Source: an uncultured Azospirillum sp. (GTDB taxonomy: Bacteria; Pseudomonadota; Alphaproteobacteria; RF32; CAG-239). Taken from it: a stretch of 6,268 bases of DNA. The position numbers and the translations under genes are program-made. This document shows, piece after piece, positions 1 to 5,421 of this stretch. The DNA lies in NCBI GenBank assembly GCA_900539605.1, contig UQCS01000052.1, positions 1 to 6,268 of the forward strand, given 5' to 3'. Below the pieces are notes generated by a model that did not search any database, was not told the DNA's origin, and saw nothing but the letters and a program-made list of their open reading frames with translations. The stretch's first letter is position 1. Every line of letters begins with the position of its first letter.

Positions 1-8
1 AAAAATCT

Positions 9-14
9 TATAAT
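9..14 (+). promoter_or_regulatory. Candidate -10 hexamer for the small membrane protein gene
   Basis: A perfect TATAAT lies about 50 bases before the ATG at 65, which would start transcription near position 21 and give a leader of about 45 nt. The matching -35 element would fall left of the window, so it cannot be checked. The DNA here is very A/T-rich, so a chance match is possible. Confidence 0.35.
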
Positions 15-64
15 AACTTTAATTGAAATTAATTACGAATTATTAATCCCAAAAATATACAAAG

Positions 65-430
65 ATGAAAAATTTTATTATCGCTTTGGTGCTGACGGTC
101 GGATACTTTACCGCATGTGCTTGCTTCCCTAACGTTATCTGTGTGCAGATTTTTTCCTTCCTCTGGATCGTTATCTATGCTTTAGGAATGGACAAGACGG
201 AAGGACAGTTCTGCGACGCACAGAACAACCTGAAGATGGGGAAGTTCTGGTGGAACGGTTTTGTCTGCCGCGTTATCCCGTCTGTTGTCTTCATTGTATT
301 CGTATGTTATGCAATGTGGATTTACGGATTTCTGTTCTCACTTTTACTTTTTGCAGTTCTCGCTGTCATAAACATTGGACGCGTGATCCACGAATTTTAT
401 AAGTTGGTAGACGATGATGACGATGAATAA
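65..430 (+). CDS. Small multi-pass membrane protein of unknown function
   Basis: A 121-residue protein that I do not recognise. Four hydrophobic stretches are visible at about residues 4-20, 24-42, 68-86 and 87-105, separated by one polar loop (about 43-67) holding the charged and Gln/Asn-rich part and an FWWNGF aromatic patch. The C-terminus ends in a run of Asp closed by Glu (116-121), probably exposed in the cytoplasm. Six cysteines (18, 20, 26, 50, 68, 81) are many for this size. Residues 15-18 (FTAC) resemble a weak lipobox, but the further membrane spans argue against a lipoprotein. The ATG at 65 is preceded only by an A-rich stretch without a clear Shine-Dalgarno, so the start is slightly uncertain; no better in-frame start is seen. 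A strong terminator follows 20 bases after the stop, so it looks like a single-gene transcript. The open frame, the membrane pattern and the terminator support a real gene; the function is unknown. Confidence 0.75.
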   Translation: MKNFIIALVLTVGYFTACACFPNVICVQIFSFLWIVIYALGMDKTEGQFCDAQNNLKMGKFWWNGFVCRVIPSVVFIVFVCYAMWIYGFLFSLLLFAVLAVINIGRVIHEFYKLVDDDDDE

Positions 431-449
431 AAGTTTTCAGTCACAACCG

Positions 450-478
450 GCTCGGCATCTTTGATGCCGGGCTTTTTT
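450..478 (+). terminator. Intrinsic terminator of the small membrane protein gene
   Basis: A 10-bp stem (450-459 with 463-472, one G-T pair) with a TTT loop is followed directly by six T (473-478). This is a textbook rho-independent terminator 20 bases after the stop codon at 430. It separates this gene from the RNA-like region that follows. Confidence 0.9.
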
Positions 479-494
479 ATTACATGCCTTACAG

Positions 495-660
495 AAAACC
501 CCGAGTTTACTCGAGACAGAATACTGAGGTGTTGGAACAACACCGTTCCGTGCCTTTGAGCGTGGTCAAACCGTTAGGTTCGCATCCTTAATAGAAGCCT
601 TGGTTCACAAGGAGATATCTATCTCACGACAAGCCTCTTCGCCGATCAAAGGGGCTTATC
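495..660 (+). ncRNA. ssrS: Probable 6S RNA (RNA polymerase-binding regulatory RNA)
   Basis: This stretch has no convincing reading frame but folds in the way known for 6S RNA, which binds the housekeeping RNA polymerase holoenzyme by mimicking an open promoter. By hand I find a closing stem made of 499-502 with 651-654, 506-508 with 648-650, 511-513 with 643-645, and 526-534 with 627-637 (9 bp, two-base bulge). A large central bubble follows (535-552 opposite 613-626), then an inner arm (553-556 with 609-612, 562-564 with 606-608, 569-572 with 602-605) capped by a small hairpin at 574-591. The 3' side of the bubble can form its own hairpin (612-616 with 621-625), as 6S RNAs often do. Short blocks recall Escherichia coli 6S as I remember it: CTGAG-TGTT at 524-533, CCTTTGAGC at 553-561 and AGAAGCCTT at 593-601. 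The length of about 156 nt suits the alphaproteobacterial form. The ends are approximate and no clear promoter is seen. Competing local hairpins exist (528-544, 631-657), so another structured RNA is possible. Confidence 0.5.
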
Positions 661-671
661 GTCAGATGTTT

Positions 672-1991
672 CTATGCCGCTTTTTTGTTATGAAAACGAC
701 GACGCGGTTGTGCCATTTTTAAGGGTTCTGCCAGACGGTCGGCAAAACTGCGGGCATTTTTGTTAAACTTGCTGCGGGTCTTGGCTTTCTTATCCGGGGC
801 AAAAGGCTTAAACGGGTTGGCCTTTGATGTTTTGGCTTTGGAACGCGGGGTCGAAGATGTGGCTTCTTGAACAGAGTCAGACCATAATTCGTCAGCATTG
901 TTCTGGTTGGCCGGGTTAATTAATTTATAAATTTCTTTCCATTGTTTGTTGTCGCGCGGTGTCAATAAGTTTACCGCGCAACCCGAGGCACCAGCACGTG
1001 CGGTGCGGCCGATCCGATGGATATAATCTTCGGGACATTGCGGAAGGTCATAATTGACCACATGTTCAATATGAGCGATATCCAAGCCGCGGGCTGCAAT
1101 GTCGGTGGCAACCAAAATCCGGTTTTTGCGGTTTTTGAAGTCGCTGATTACTCTTTCGCGGCGGCGTTGCGGCAAATCGCCGTGAATGGAAAGAGCAGGC
1201 TGATTTTCGGTCGTTAGTTTTTTAGCCAGACGGTCGGCGGAATATTTGGTTTTAACAAAGATGAGGATGGCGCCTTCACGGTTTTGCAGCTGCTGCATCA
1301 ATTCGCCATATTTTTTGGCGTCGTCGGTTTTTATGATTTCCTGACGGATGTTGGCGGCAACCTGAGTGGTGGAGCCGATGGCAATCCGTTGCGGATGGTT
1401 GAGGTATTTTTGCGAAAGACGAATGATCTCCTTGGGCAGAGTTGCCGAAAACATCAGAGTCTGGCGTTGTTTGGGGACAAACTTCATGATTTGATCCAAC
1501 TGAATGCCAAATCCCATATCAAGCATACGGTCAGTTTCGTCCAATACCAGAAAATCGGCAAATCCGAGATCAAGACTGCCGCGTTTCAAATGGTCGTTTA
1601 CGCGTCCCGGTGTTCCGACAATGATCCGGGGATTGCGGCGCAGTTGTTGCAGCTGCTTGCCGATCGGTTCGCCGCCGATCAACAAAACGGTTTTGATATT
1701 ACTGATGCTGCCGGTCATTTTGTGAGCAGCTTCTTCCACTTGTTGAGCCAGTTCTCTGGTCGGCAGCAAAATAAGCGCCGACGAAGCTTCGTTTTTCATC
1801 AAGTGACAAATCATCGGAATTGCGAAAGCTGCTGTTTTGCCGGTACCGGTTTGCGCCGAACCGAGAATATCATGTCCGGCCAGAGCCGCCGGAATGGCCT
1901 TTTCCTGAATCGGAGTAGGGCAAGTAAAGTTAATTTTGTTAAGGGCGCCTAAAATCTGCTCAGGCAAACCCAAGTCATTAAAATTGTTCAT
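672..1991 (-). CDS. DEAD-box ATP-dependent RNA helicase (RhlE/DeaD type)
   Basis: A 439-residue ATP-dependent RNA helicase that remodels RNA or ribonucleoprotein, for example in ribosome assembly or mRNA turnover. All core motifs are present in order: Q motif (F4 and PTPIQ at 25-29), motif I AQTGTGKT (46-53), PTRELA (77-82), TPGR (127-130), motif II DETD (151-154), SAT (182-184), the HGD segment near 270, ATDIAARGLD (295-304) and HRIGRTAR (325-332). A basic, Ser/Lys-rich tail (about 376-439) is typical of RhlE-like proteins and probably binds RNA. Motif II has Thr where most relatives have Ala. The ATG at 1991 was chosen because AGAAGGA (2002-2008) sits 10 bases before it and the protein then begins right at the Q motif. 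The frame stays open up to a TTG at 2183, but that TTG is part of the -35 box. The gene has its own promoter and a long leader, which in this family can mean cold-shock control; here that is inference. The exact subfamily (rhlE, deaD, srmB) cannot be settled by eye. Confidence 0.95.
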   Translation of the reverse strand: MNNFNDLGLPEQILGALNKINFTCPTPIQEKAIPAALAGHDILGSAQTGTGKTAAFAIPMICHLMKNEASSALILLPTRELAQQVEEAAHKMTGSISNIKTVLLIGGEPIGKQLQQLRRNPRIIVGTPGRVNDHLKRGSLDLGFADFLVLDETDRMLDMGFGIQLDQIMKFVPKQRQTLMFSATLPKEIIRLSQKYLNHPQRIAIGSTTQVAANIRQEIIKTDDAKKYGELMQQLQNREGAILIFVKTKYSADRLAKKLTTENQPALSIHGDLPQRRRERVISDFKNRKNRILVATDIAARGLDIAHIEHVVNYDLPQCPEDYIHRIGRTARAGASGCAVNLLTPRDNKQWKEIYKLINPANQNNADELWSDSVQEATSSTPRSKAKTSKANPFKPFAPDKKAKTRSKFNKNARSFADRLAEPLKMAQPRRRFHNKKAA

Positions 1992-2001
1992 CGTATGAAA
2001 A

Positions 2002-2148
2002 TCCTTCTTTCTAAAAGTCTGAATGGAGCGGGAAATTCCGCATAAGTATCCTGCTGCAACGCTTTGTTTGCAGTAACTCTTGCACCAAATCCGACTGAAG
2101 AAATAAAGAAGAGCTATAAAGCATACCTGAAAGGCACTATAGAGGTGT
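2002..2148 (-). promoter_or_regulatory. Long 5' leader of the helicase mRNA with two hairpins
   Basis: Between the predicted transcription start (about 2148) and the ATG at 1991 lie about 155 nt without a gene. One hairpin has a 6-bp stem, 2054-2059 with 2068-2073 (CTGCAA/TTGCAG, 8-nt loop). A GC-rich 4-bp stem, 2028-2031 with 2038-2041, lies closer to the ribosome binding site AGAAGGA (2002-2008). Long structured leaders are known for cold-induced DEAD-box helicase mRNAs. That this one senses temperature is inference. Confidence 0.35.
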
Positions 2149-2154
2149 TTTTTT

Positions 2155-2183
2155 ATAATGCAAGCTTTTTCTTTGACTGTCAA
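2155..2183 (-). promoter_or_regulatory. Promoter of the helicase gene
   Basis: On the minus strand a perfect TTGACA (2178-2183) is followed after 17 bases by CATTAT (2155-2160), a 4-of-6 match to the -10 consensus. Spacing and position between the transporter terminator and the helicase start fit a sigma-70-type promoter. A TATAAA shifted 3 bases downstream is an alternative -10. The -35 lies inside an inverted repeat, TTTGAC-T-GTCAAA (2172-2184 on the plus strand), which could serve as an operator. Confidence 0.65.
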
Positions 2184-2211
2184 AAGTTAACCAACCGATT
2201 GCCTGCTGCAA

Positions 2212-2252
2212 TAAAAATTGCCTGCCCGATGAATTATCATCGGGCAGGCAAT
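2212..2252 (-). terminator. Intrinsic terminator of the SulP transporter gene
   Basis: A perfect 16-bp stem (2217-2232 with 2237-2252) with a 4-base loop lies six bases beyond the transporter stop codon. On the minus strand the stem runs into a T-rich tail (TTTTAT, 2211-2216, after the final T of the stem). It isolates the transporter transcript from the helicase promoter about 30 bases further on. The stem arm GCAGGCAAT recurs once just outside it (2198-2206, minus strand). Confidence 0.9.
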
Positions 2253-2258
2253 AGAGTT

Positions 2259-3986
2259 TTATTTTTTGCTTTCTGATTGTTGCTTTTCTTCTTTGGCTTT
2301 CAAATAGCGACGGGTCATTTTCAGCGCGTTCTGAAAAGTTGAAGCGGTGGAAATGGTGTGAAAGTCAAGTCCTTCTTTAAGAAACGCATTATGCAAAACG
2401 CGCCGGGGCTGCTTTTTGACGTTGGAAAGAATGATTTTGGTATCGTATTTCTTTATCTTTTTGATAAATTCGATAATAATGTTGGCGCCGGTTGCATCAA
2501 CCACCGGAACATAACCCATGCGCAAAATCAAAACCTTAGGCGCTTCGTTGATTTTACGAAAGAAATGCGATACCTGAGAAGCACCGCCGAAAAACAATGG
2601 TCCCGACAGCCGTAGCGACATAACCCCTTTTTCATGCAGAACCTGCGTCAGATCGCGGCCGCCGCCGTCTTCTTCCAAAACCTGTTCGTCGGTTTCTATT
2701 TCAATCTCCCGACTCATGCGATGCATAAAGATAATGCTGGCCATAATAAAGCCGACACTGATAGCGGTATTGAGATCGACCAGAACCGTTAACAGCAAAG
2801 TCACGATCAGAGTATAACGGTCACCGCGCGGTCCTTGCAACAACCGGAATATTTTCTGCAGGCCCATCATATTCCAGCCGATCAGTATTAGAATGACCGA
2901 TAAACAGGCCAGCGGGATATATTTAACCGTTGGCGAAAGCAACAACATGAACAACAGCAAAAAGACAGACTGCATAATTCCGGAGACCGGGGAATAGGCT
3001 TTGGACTTAAAGTTGGCAGCCGTGCGGGCGATAGCGCCGGTTGCCGGAACACCGCCGAAAAACATGCTGAAAATGTTAGCAACGCCTTCGCCGATCAGTT
3101 CGGCGTTGGAATTGTGGTTGTCCCCGCTCATACCGTCGACCACGGTTGCACTGAGCAAAGATTCCACACCGGCCAGAAAAGCGATTGTCAAACCACTGGG
3201 CAAAACTTTTAATAATAAGGCAACCGAAAAGTCAGGCATATGCGGTGCCGGCAGAAAATGAGGAATACCGCCGAATTTGTTACCGATGGTGTCAATGTTC
3301 AGTCCGGCAACGGCCACCAGTAAAGTTGCTCCGGCCACGCAAATCAGATAAGCCGGCAACTTCGGCTTTTTTATTTGCATATACAAAATAGTTGTCAGCG
3401 ACAGCACGGAAATTGTCAGCGAAATGCTGCTGAAAGTATTGAGGTTGGCAAAATAGCTTTCCCATTTGGGCAAGAACTCTGCCGGCACGTTGTCAATCTT
3501 CAAGCCCAGCAGGTCTTTGATTTGGGTAGAAATCAGCAGCAGTCCGATTCCGGCCGTGAAACCGACGACAACCGGGTAGGGGATATATTTAATATAAGAC
3601 CCCAGACGCAGATAGCCGCTGATGACCAGAACCACGCCGGCAATCAGCATAGTTGCCGCAAGGCCGTTATAGCCGTAGTTTTGCATCACATTGAAGATGA
3701 CAACGACAAATGCGCCGGTCGGGCCGCCGATCTGATAGCGGCTTCCGCCGAGCAGGGCGATGAAAAAACCGGCAACGATGGCTGTGTACAGTCCCTGTGC
3801 CGGCGTTACGCCGGAAGCGATGGCCAGAGCCATTGCCAGCGGAATCGAAATAACGGCGACGGTTATCCCGGAAATACAGTCGCGGCGAAATTTTTCGAGA
3901 TCATATCCTGATTTTAGTACTTCGTAAATTTTGGGAGCAAATTTTTTGCCGTAATATTTTTTAAAATTCTTCCAGATAGTCTGCAT
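2259..3986 (-). CDS. SulP-family anion transporter with STAS domain
   Basis: A 575-residue inner-membrane secondary transporter of the SulP (SLC26-like) family, whose members move sulfate, bicarbonate, or dicarboxylates. The sequence does not tell which substrate this one takes. Family marks are GLYTAIVAGF (65-74), QIGGPTGAF (85-93) near the anion site, and GGVPATGAIARTAANF (321-336) in the later helices. About a dozen hydrophobic segments run from residue 39 to about 430. A cytoplasmic STAS domain follows (about 463-570) with the characteristic DATG turn at 497-500. The C-terminus is Lys/Glu/Gln-rich. Length is normal for the family. The ATG at 3986 was preferred: AAGAAGA (3993-3999) lies 6 bases before it. 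A stronger AGGAG (4007-4011) is 20 bases away, too far for this start and without a matching start codon, which is odd. The frame runs upstream to a TTG at 4037 that overlaps the promoter area. A terminator follows, and recA upstream has its own hairpin, so it is probably transcribed alone. Confidence 0.93.
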   Translation of the reverse strand: MQTIWKNFKKYYGKKFAPKIYEVLKSGYDLEKFRRDCISGITVAVISIPLAMALAIASGVTPAQGLYTAIVAGFFIALLGGSRYQIGGPTGAFVVVIFNVMQNYGYNGLAATMLIAGVVLVISGYLRLGSYIKYIPYPVVVGFTAGIGLLLISTQIKDLLGLKIDNVPAEFLPKWESYFANLNTFSSISLTISVLSLTTILYMQIKKPKLPAYLICVAGATLLVAVAGLNIDTIGNKFGGIPHFLPAPHMPDFSVALLLKVLPSGLTIAFLAGVESLLSATVVDGMSGDNHNSNAELIGEGVANIFSMFFGGVPATGAIARTAANFKSKAYSPVSGIMQSVFLLLFMLLLSPTVKYIPLACLSVILILIGWNMMGLQKIFRLLQGPRGDRYTLIVTLLLTVLVDLNTAISVGFIMASIIFMHRMSREIEIETDEQVLEEDGGGRDLTQVLHEKGVMSLRLSGPLFFGGASQVSHFFRKINEAPKVLILRMGYVPVVDATGANIIIEFIKKIKKYDTKIILSNVKKQPRRVLHNAFLKEGLDFHTISTASTFQNALKMTRRYLKAKEEKQQSESKK

Positions 3987-4028
3987 AACGAGTCTTCTTT
4001 CTTTTTCTCCTGATTTTAAACCGTAGCA

Positions 4029-4056
4029 GAAATACAACTTTTGACATTGTTGTCAA
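4029..4056 (-). promoter_or_regulatory. Candidate promoter and palindromic operator upstream of the SulP gene
   Basis: A perfect TTGACA on the minus strand (4051-4056) lies upstream of the transporter. The best -10 at proper spacing, TATTTC (4029-4034, 16-base spacer), is weak; a better -10-like TAAAAT at 4013-4018 lacks a matching -35. The TTGACA is half of a perfect inverted repeat, TTGACA-4 bases-TGTCAA (4041-4056), so a repressor or activator could bind there. Confidence 0.4.
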
Positions 4057-4086
4057 CCGTTTGAGAAGAAAATCCGCTGATTTTTT

Positions 4087-4126
4087 GTATCTTTGCCGCA
4101 ATTGCCGGCGGTTGAAAAAAAGATAC
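4087..4126. other. Unassigned hairpin between recA and the SulP gene
   Basis: An 8-bp perfect stem (4087-4094 with 4119-4126, GTATCTTT/AAAGATAC) encloses a second 4-bp GC stem (4096-4099 with 4108-4111). A/T runs flank it on the plus-strand 5' side and lie inside the 3' side of the loop. It is not followed by a T-run in either direction, so it does not look like a terminator. It lies upstream of the SulP promoter. Its role is unknown. Confidence 0.4.
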
Positions 4127-4135
4127 AGCCTAACT

Positions 4136-4166
4136 AACAACACCCCGGATTTTCCGGGGTGTTGTT
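4136..4166 (-). terminator. Terminator hairpin downstream of recA
   Basis: A perfect 14-bp stem (4136-4149 with 4153-4166) and a 3-base loop lie 23 bases beyond the recA stop at 4190. On the minus strand the stem ends in TTGTT and is followed by AGTTAGG, a poor U-tract; a run of seven T comes only 15 bases later (4115-4121). It is very likely the recA transcript end or a processing and stability hairpin. Confidence 0.75.
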
Positions 4167-4189
4167 TGGCAATAGGGCAAATAGGAGAA

Positions 4190-5221
4190 TTAGTTGTCGC
4201 TGGCTTCTTCGCCTTCGTCGTCTCCCATCATTTCCACTGTCAGATGTCCGGCATCGGCCCGAATCTTATTTTCGATTTCATCGGCGATTTCCGGATGATC
4301 GCGCAGAAAGATTTTGGCGTTTTCGCGGCCCTGGCCGAGTTTTTCGCCTTTGTAGGAGAACCATGCGCCCGATTTCTCAACCAGTCCGGCCTTGACGCCC
4401 AGATCAATCAGCTCGCCGGTTTTTGAAATGCCTTCGCCGTACATAATGTCAAAGTCAACCGTCTTGAACGGAGGTGCAACTTTGTTTTTGACGATTTTCA
4501 CTCTGGTTTGGCTGCCGATCACTTCGTCTTTGTCCTTAATGGCGCCGACGCGGCGGATATCCAAACGGACCGAGGCGTAAAATTTGAGGGCGTTGCCGCC
4601 GGTCGTGGTTTCGGGACTGCCGAACATGACACCGATTTTCATACGGATTTGGTTAATAAAAATAATCAGTGTGTTGGAGCGCGAAACCGTGGATGTGAGT
4701 TTGCGCAGCGCCTGACTCATTAAGCGAGCCTGTAAGCCCATGTGGGAATCTCCCATTTCGCCTTCCAGTTCAGCCTTCGGAACCAGGGCGGCAACAGAGT
4801 CGACGACCAGAACGTCAATGGCGCCGGAACGGACCAGCGTATCAGCAATTTCAAGAGCCTGTTCACCCGAGTCCGGTTGTGATACCAGCAAATTTTCGAT
4901 GTCCACGCCGATTTTTTTTGCATAAGACGGGTCAAGAGCATGTTCGGCGTCGACAAATGCACAGATGCCGCCTTTTTTCTGTGCCTGAGCGACCACACTT
5001 AAAGCAAAAGTGGTTTTACCGGAACTTTCCGGTCCGTAGATTTCGATAATCCGCCCCTTGGGCAGGCCGCCGATTCCCAAAGCGATGTCGGTTCCGAGCG
5101 AACCGGTGGAAATGGCTTCGATATCAATGTTGGTATTTTGTCCGAGCCGCATGATCGAACCTTTACCGAAGGTTCTTTCAATCTGGGTCAGGGCAGCATC
5201 AAGCGCTTTATCTTTTTCCAT
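4190..5221 (-). CDS. recA: Recombinase RecA
   Basis: A 343-residue RecA, the ATP-dependent strand-exchange protein of homologous recombination. Bound to single-stranded DNA it also triggers LexA self-cleavage, the SOS signal. Visible features are an N-terminal polymerisation region, Walker A GPESSGKT (63-70), DAEHALD (91-97) with the catalytic Glu92, Walker B VLVVDS (137-142), the L1 segment around EGEMGDSHMG (153-162), FINQIRMKIG (188-197), and L2 with GSPETTTGGNALKF (201-214). The C-terminal domain ends in the acidic tail (about 334-343) that usually tempers activity. All key residues are intact and the length is slightly shorter than E. coli RecA. The ATG at 5221 has AGGAAA (5231-5236) 9 bases before it and begins with the usual short N-terminus before the KALDAAL helix. 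Upstream are a LexA box and a divergent HD gene; downstream is a terminator and then the SulP gene. SOS control is strongly suggested by the LexA box. The wording of the core is alphaproteobacterial. Confidence 0.99.
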   Translation of the reverse strand: MEKDKALDAALTQIERTFGKGSIMRLGQNTNIDIEAISTGSLGTDIALGIGGLPKGRIIEIYGPESSGKTTFALSVVAQAQKKGGICAFVDAEHALDPSYAKKIGVDIENLLVSQPDSGEQALEIADTLVRSGAIDVLVVDSVAALVPKAELEGEMGDSHMGLQARLMSQALRKLTSTVSRSNTLIIFINQIRMKIGVMFGSPETTTGGNALKFYASVRLDIRRVGAIKDKDEVIGSQTRVKIVKNKVAPPFKTVDFDIMYGEGISKTGELIDLGVKAGLVEKSGAWFSYKGEKLGQGRENAKIFLRDHPEIADEIENKIRADAGHLTVEMMGDDEGEEASDN

Positions 5222-5318
5222 ATTGCATACTTTCCTGTTTATTGTTTCTGTTGTTTTTTAATATCCGACAATTTGCGGTTGATTGCAAACCGTCGTTGAA
5301 ACTTATCCGATGAAAACT

Positions 5319-5347
5319 ACAATGTTCGAATTCTGTTCTTTTGGCAA
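5319..5347 (-). promoter_or_regulatory. recA promoter
   Basis: On the minus strand TTGCCA (5342-5347, 5 of 6 matches to -35) is followed by a 17-base spacer and CATTGT (5319-5324, a weak 3-of-6 -10). Transcription would start near 5312 and give a leader of about 90 nt. The LexA box fills the spacer and overlaps the -10 by one base, the position expected for a repressor that blocks RNA polymerase. Confidence 0.55.
5324..5338. promoter_or_regulatory. LexA (SOS) box, GTTC-N7-GTTC
   Basis: Two GTTC units (5324-5327 and 5335-5338) are separated by exactly 7 bases, giving GTTCGAATTCTGTTC. This is the direct-repeat LexA site known in Alphaproteobacteria, different from the palindromic CTGT-N8-ACAG of gammaproteobacteria. 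It lies between the -35 and -10 of recA, about 100 bases before its start codon, so LexA should repress recA until DNA damage. Confidence 0.85.
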
Positions 5348-5362
5348 GAACTTTTTTCATGT

Positions 5363-5394
5363 TTAACCGAAAAATAACCGAAATGTCTTACAAT
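5363..5394 (+). promoter_or_regulatory. Candidate promoter of the HD gene with a 9-bp direct repeat (CtrA-like)
   Basis: TAACCGAAA occurs twice, at 5364-5372 and 5375-5383, with an 11-base period of about one DNA turn. A good -10-like TACAAT lies at 5389-5394, but there is no fair -35 at normal spacing; the repeats occupy that position, as an activator site would. TTAA-N7-ATAA (5363-5377) also matches the CtrA motif TTAA-N7-TTAA at 7 of 8 fixed bases. The promoter is tentative, and CtrA control is inference. Confidence 0.4.
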
Positions 5395-5421
5395 CGAAAA
5401 AAATAATCAGGAGCACCGGCT

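Noticed and set aside
574..590. T-arm-like stem-loop (TTAGG, loop TTCGCAT, CCTTA) suggesting a tRNA or tmRNA
   Set aside because: The stem has a T-T mismatch, no acceptor stem, D-arm, CCA end or tag reading frame is found nearby, and the arm fits the proposed 6S fold instead.
480..671. Other housekeeping RNAs (SRP RNA, RNase P RNA, 5S rRNA)
   Set aside because: None of their conserved blocks, such as the SRP GGAAGGAAGCA motif or the RNase P GAGGAAAGTC motif, is present on either strand.
1284..1952. Long open frame on the plus strand (222 codons) opposite the helicase gene
   Set aside because: It is antisense to conserved helicase motifs and its translation shows no domain or sensible composition; it is a shadow of the real gene.
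1992..2183. 64-residue N-terminal extension of the helicase from a TTG at 2183
   Set aside because: The TTG is the -35 box of the promoter, the extension precedes the Q motif that normally opens the protein, and a good ribosome site serves the ATG at 1991.
3375..3911. Open frame of 178 codons on the plus strand opposite the SulP gene
   Set aside because: It is Gln/Asp/Arg/His-rich, as expected from the complement of hydrophobic transporter codons, and has no family resemblance.
3987..4037. 17-residue N-terminal extension of the SulP protein from a TTG at 4037
   Set aside because: It overlaps the promoter area, lacks a ribosome site and is not needed for any domain.
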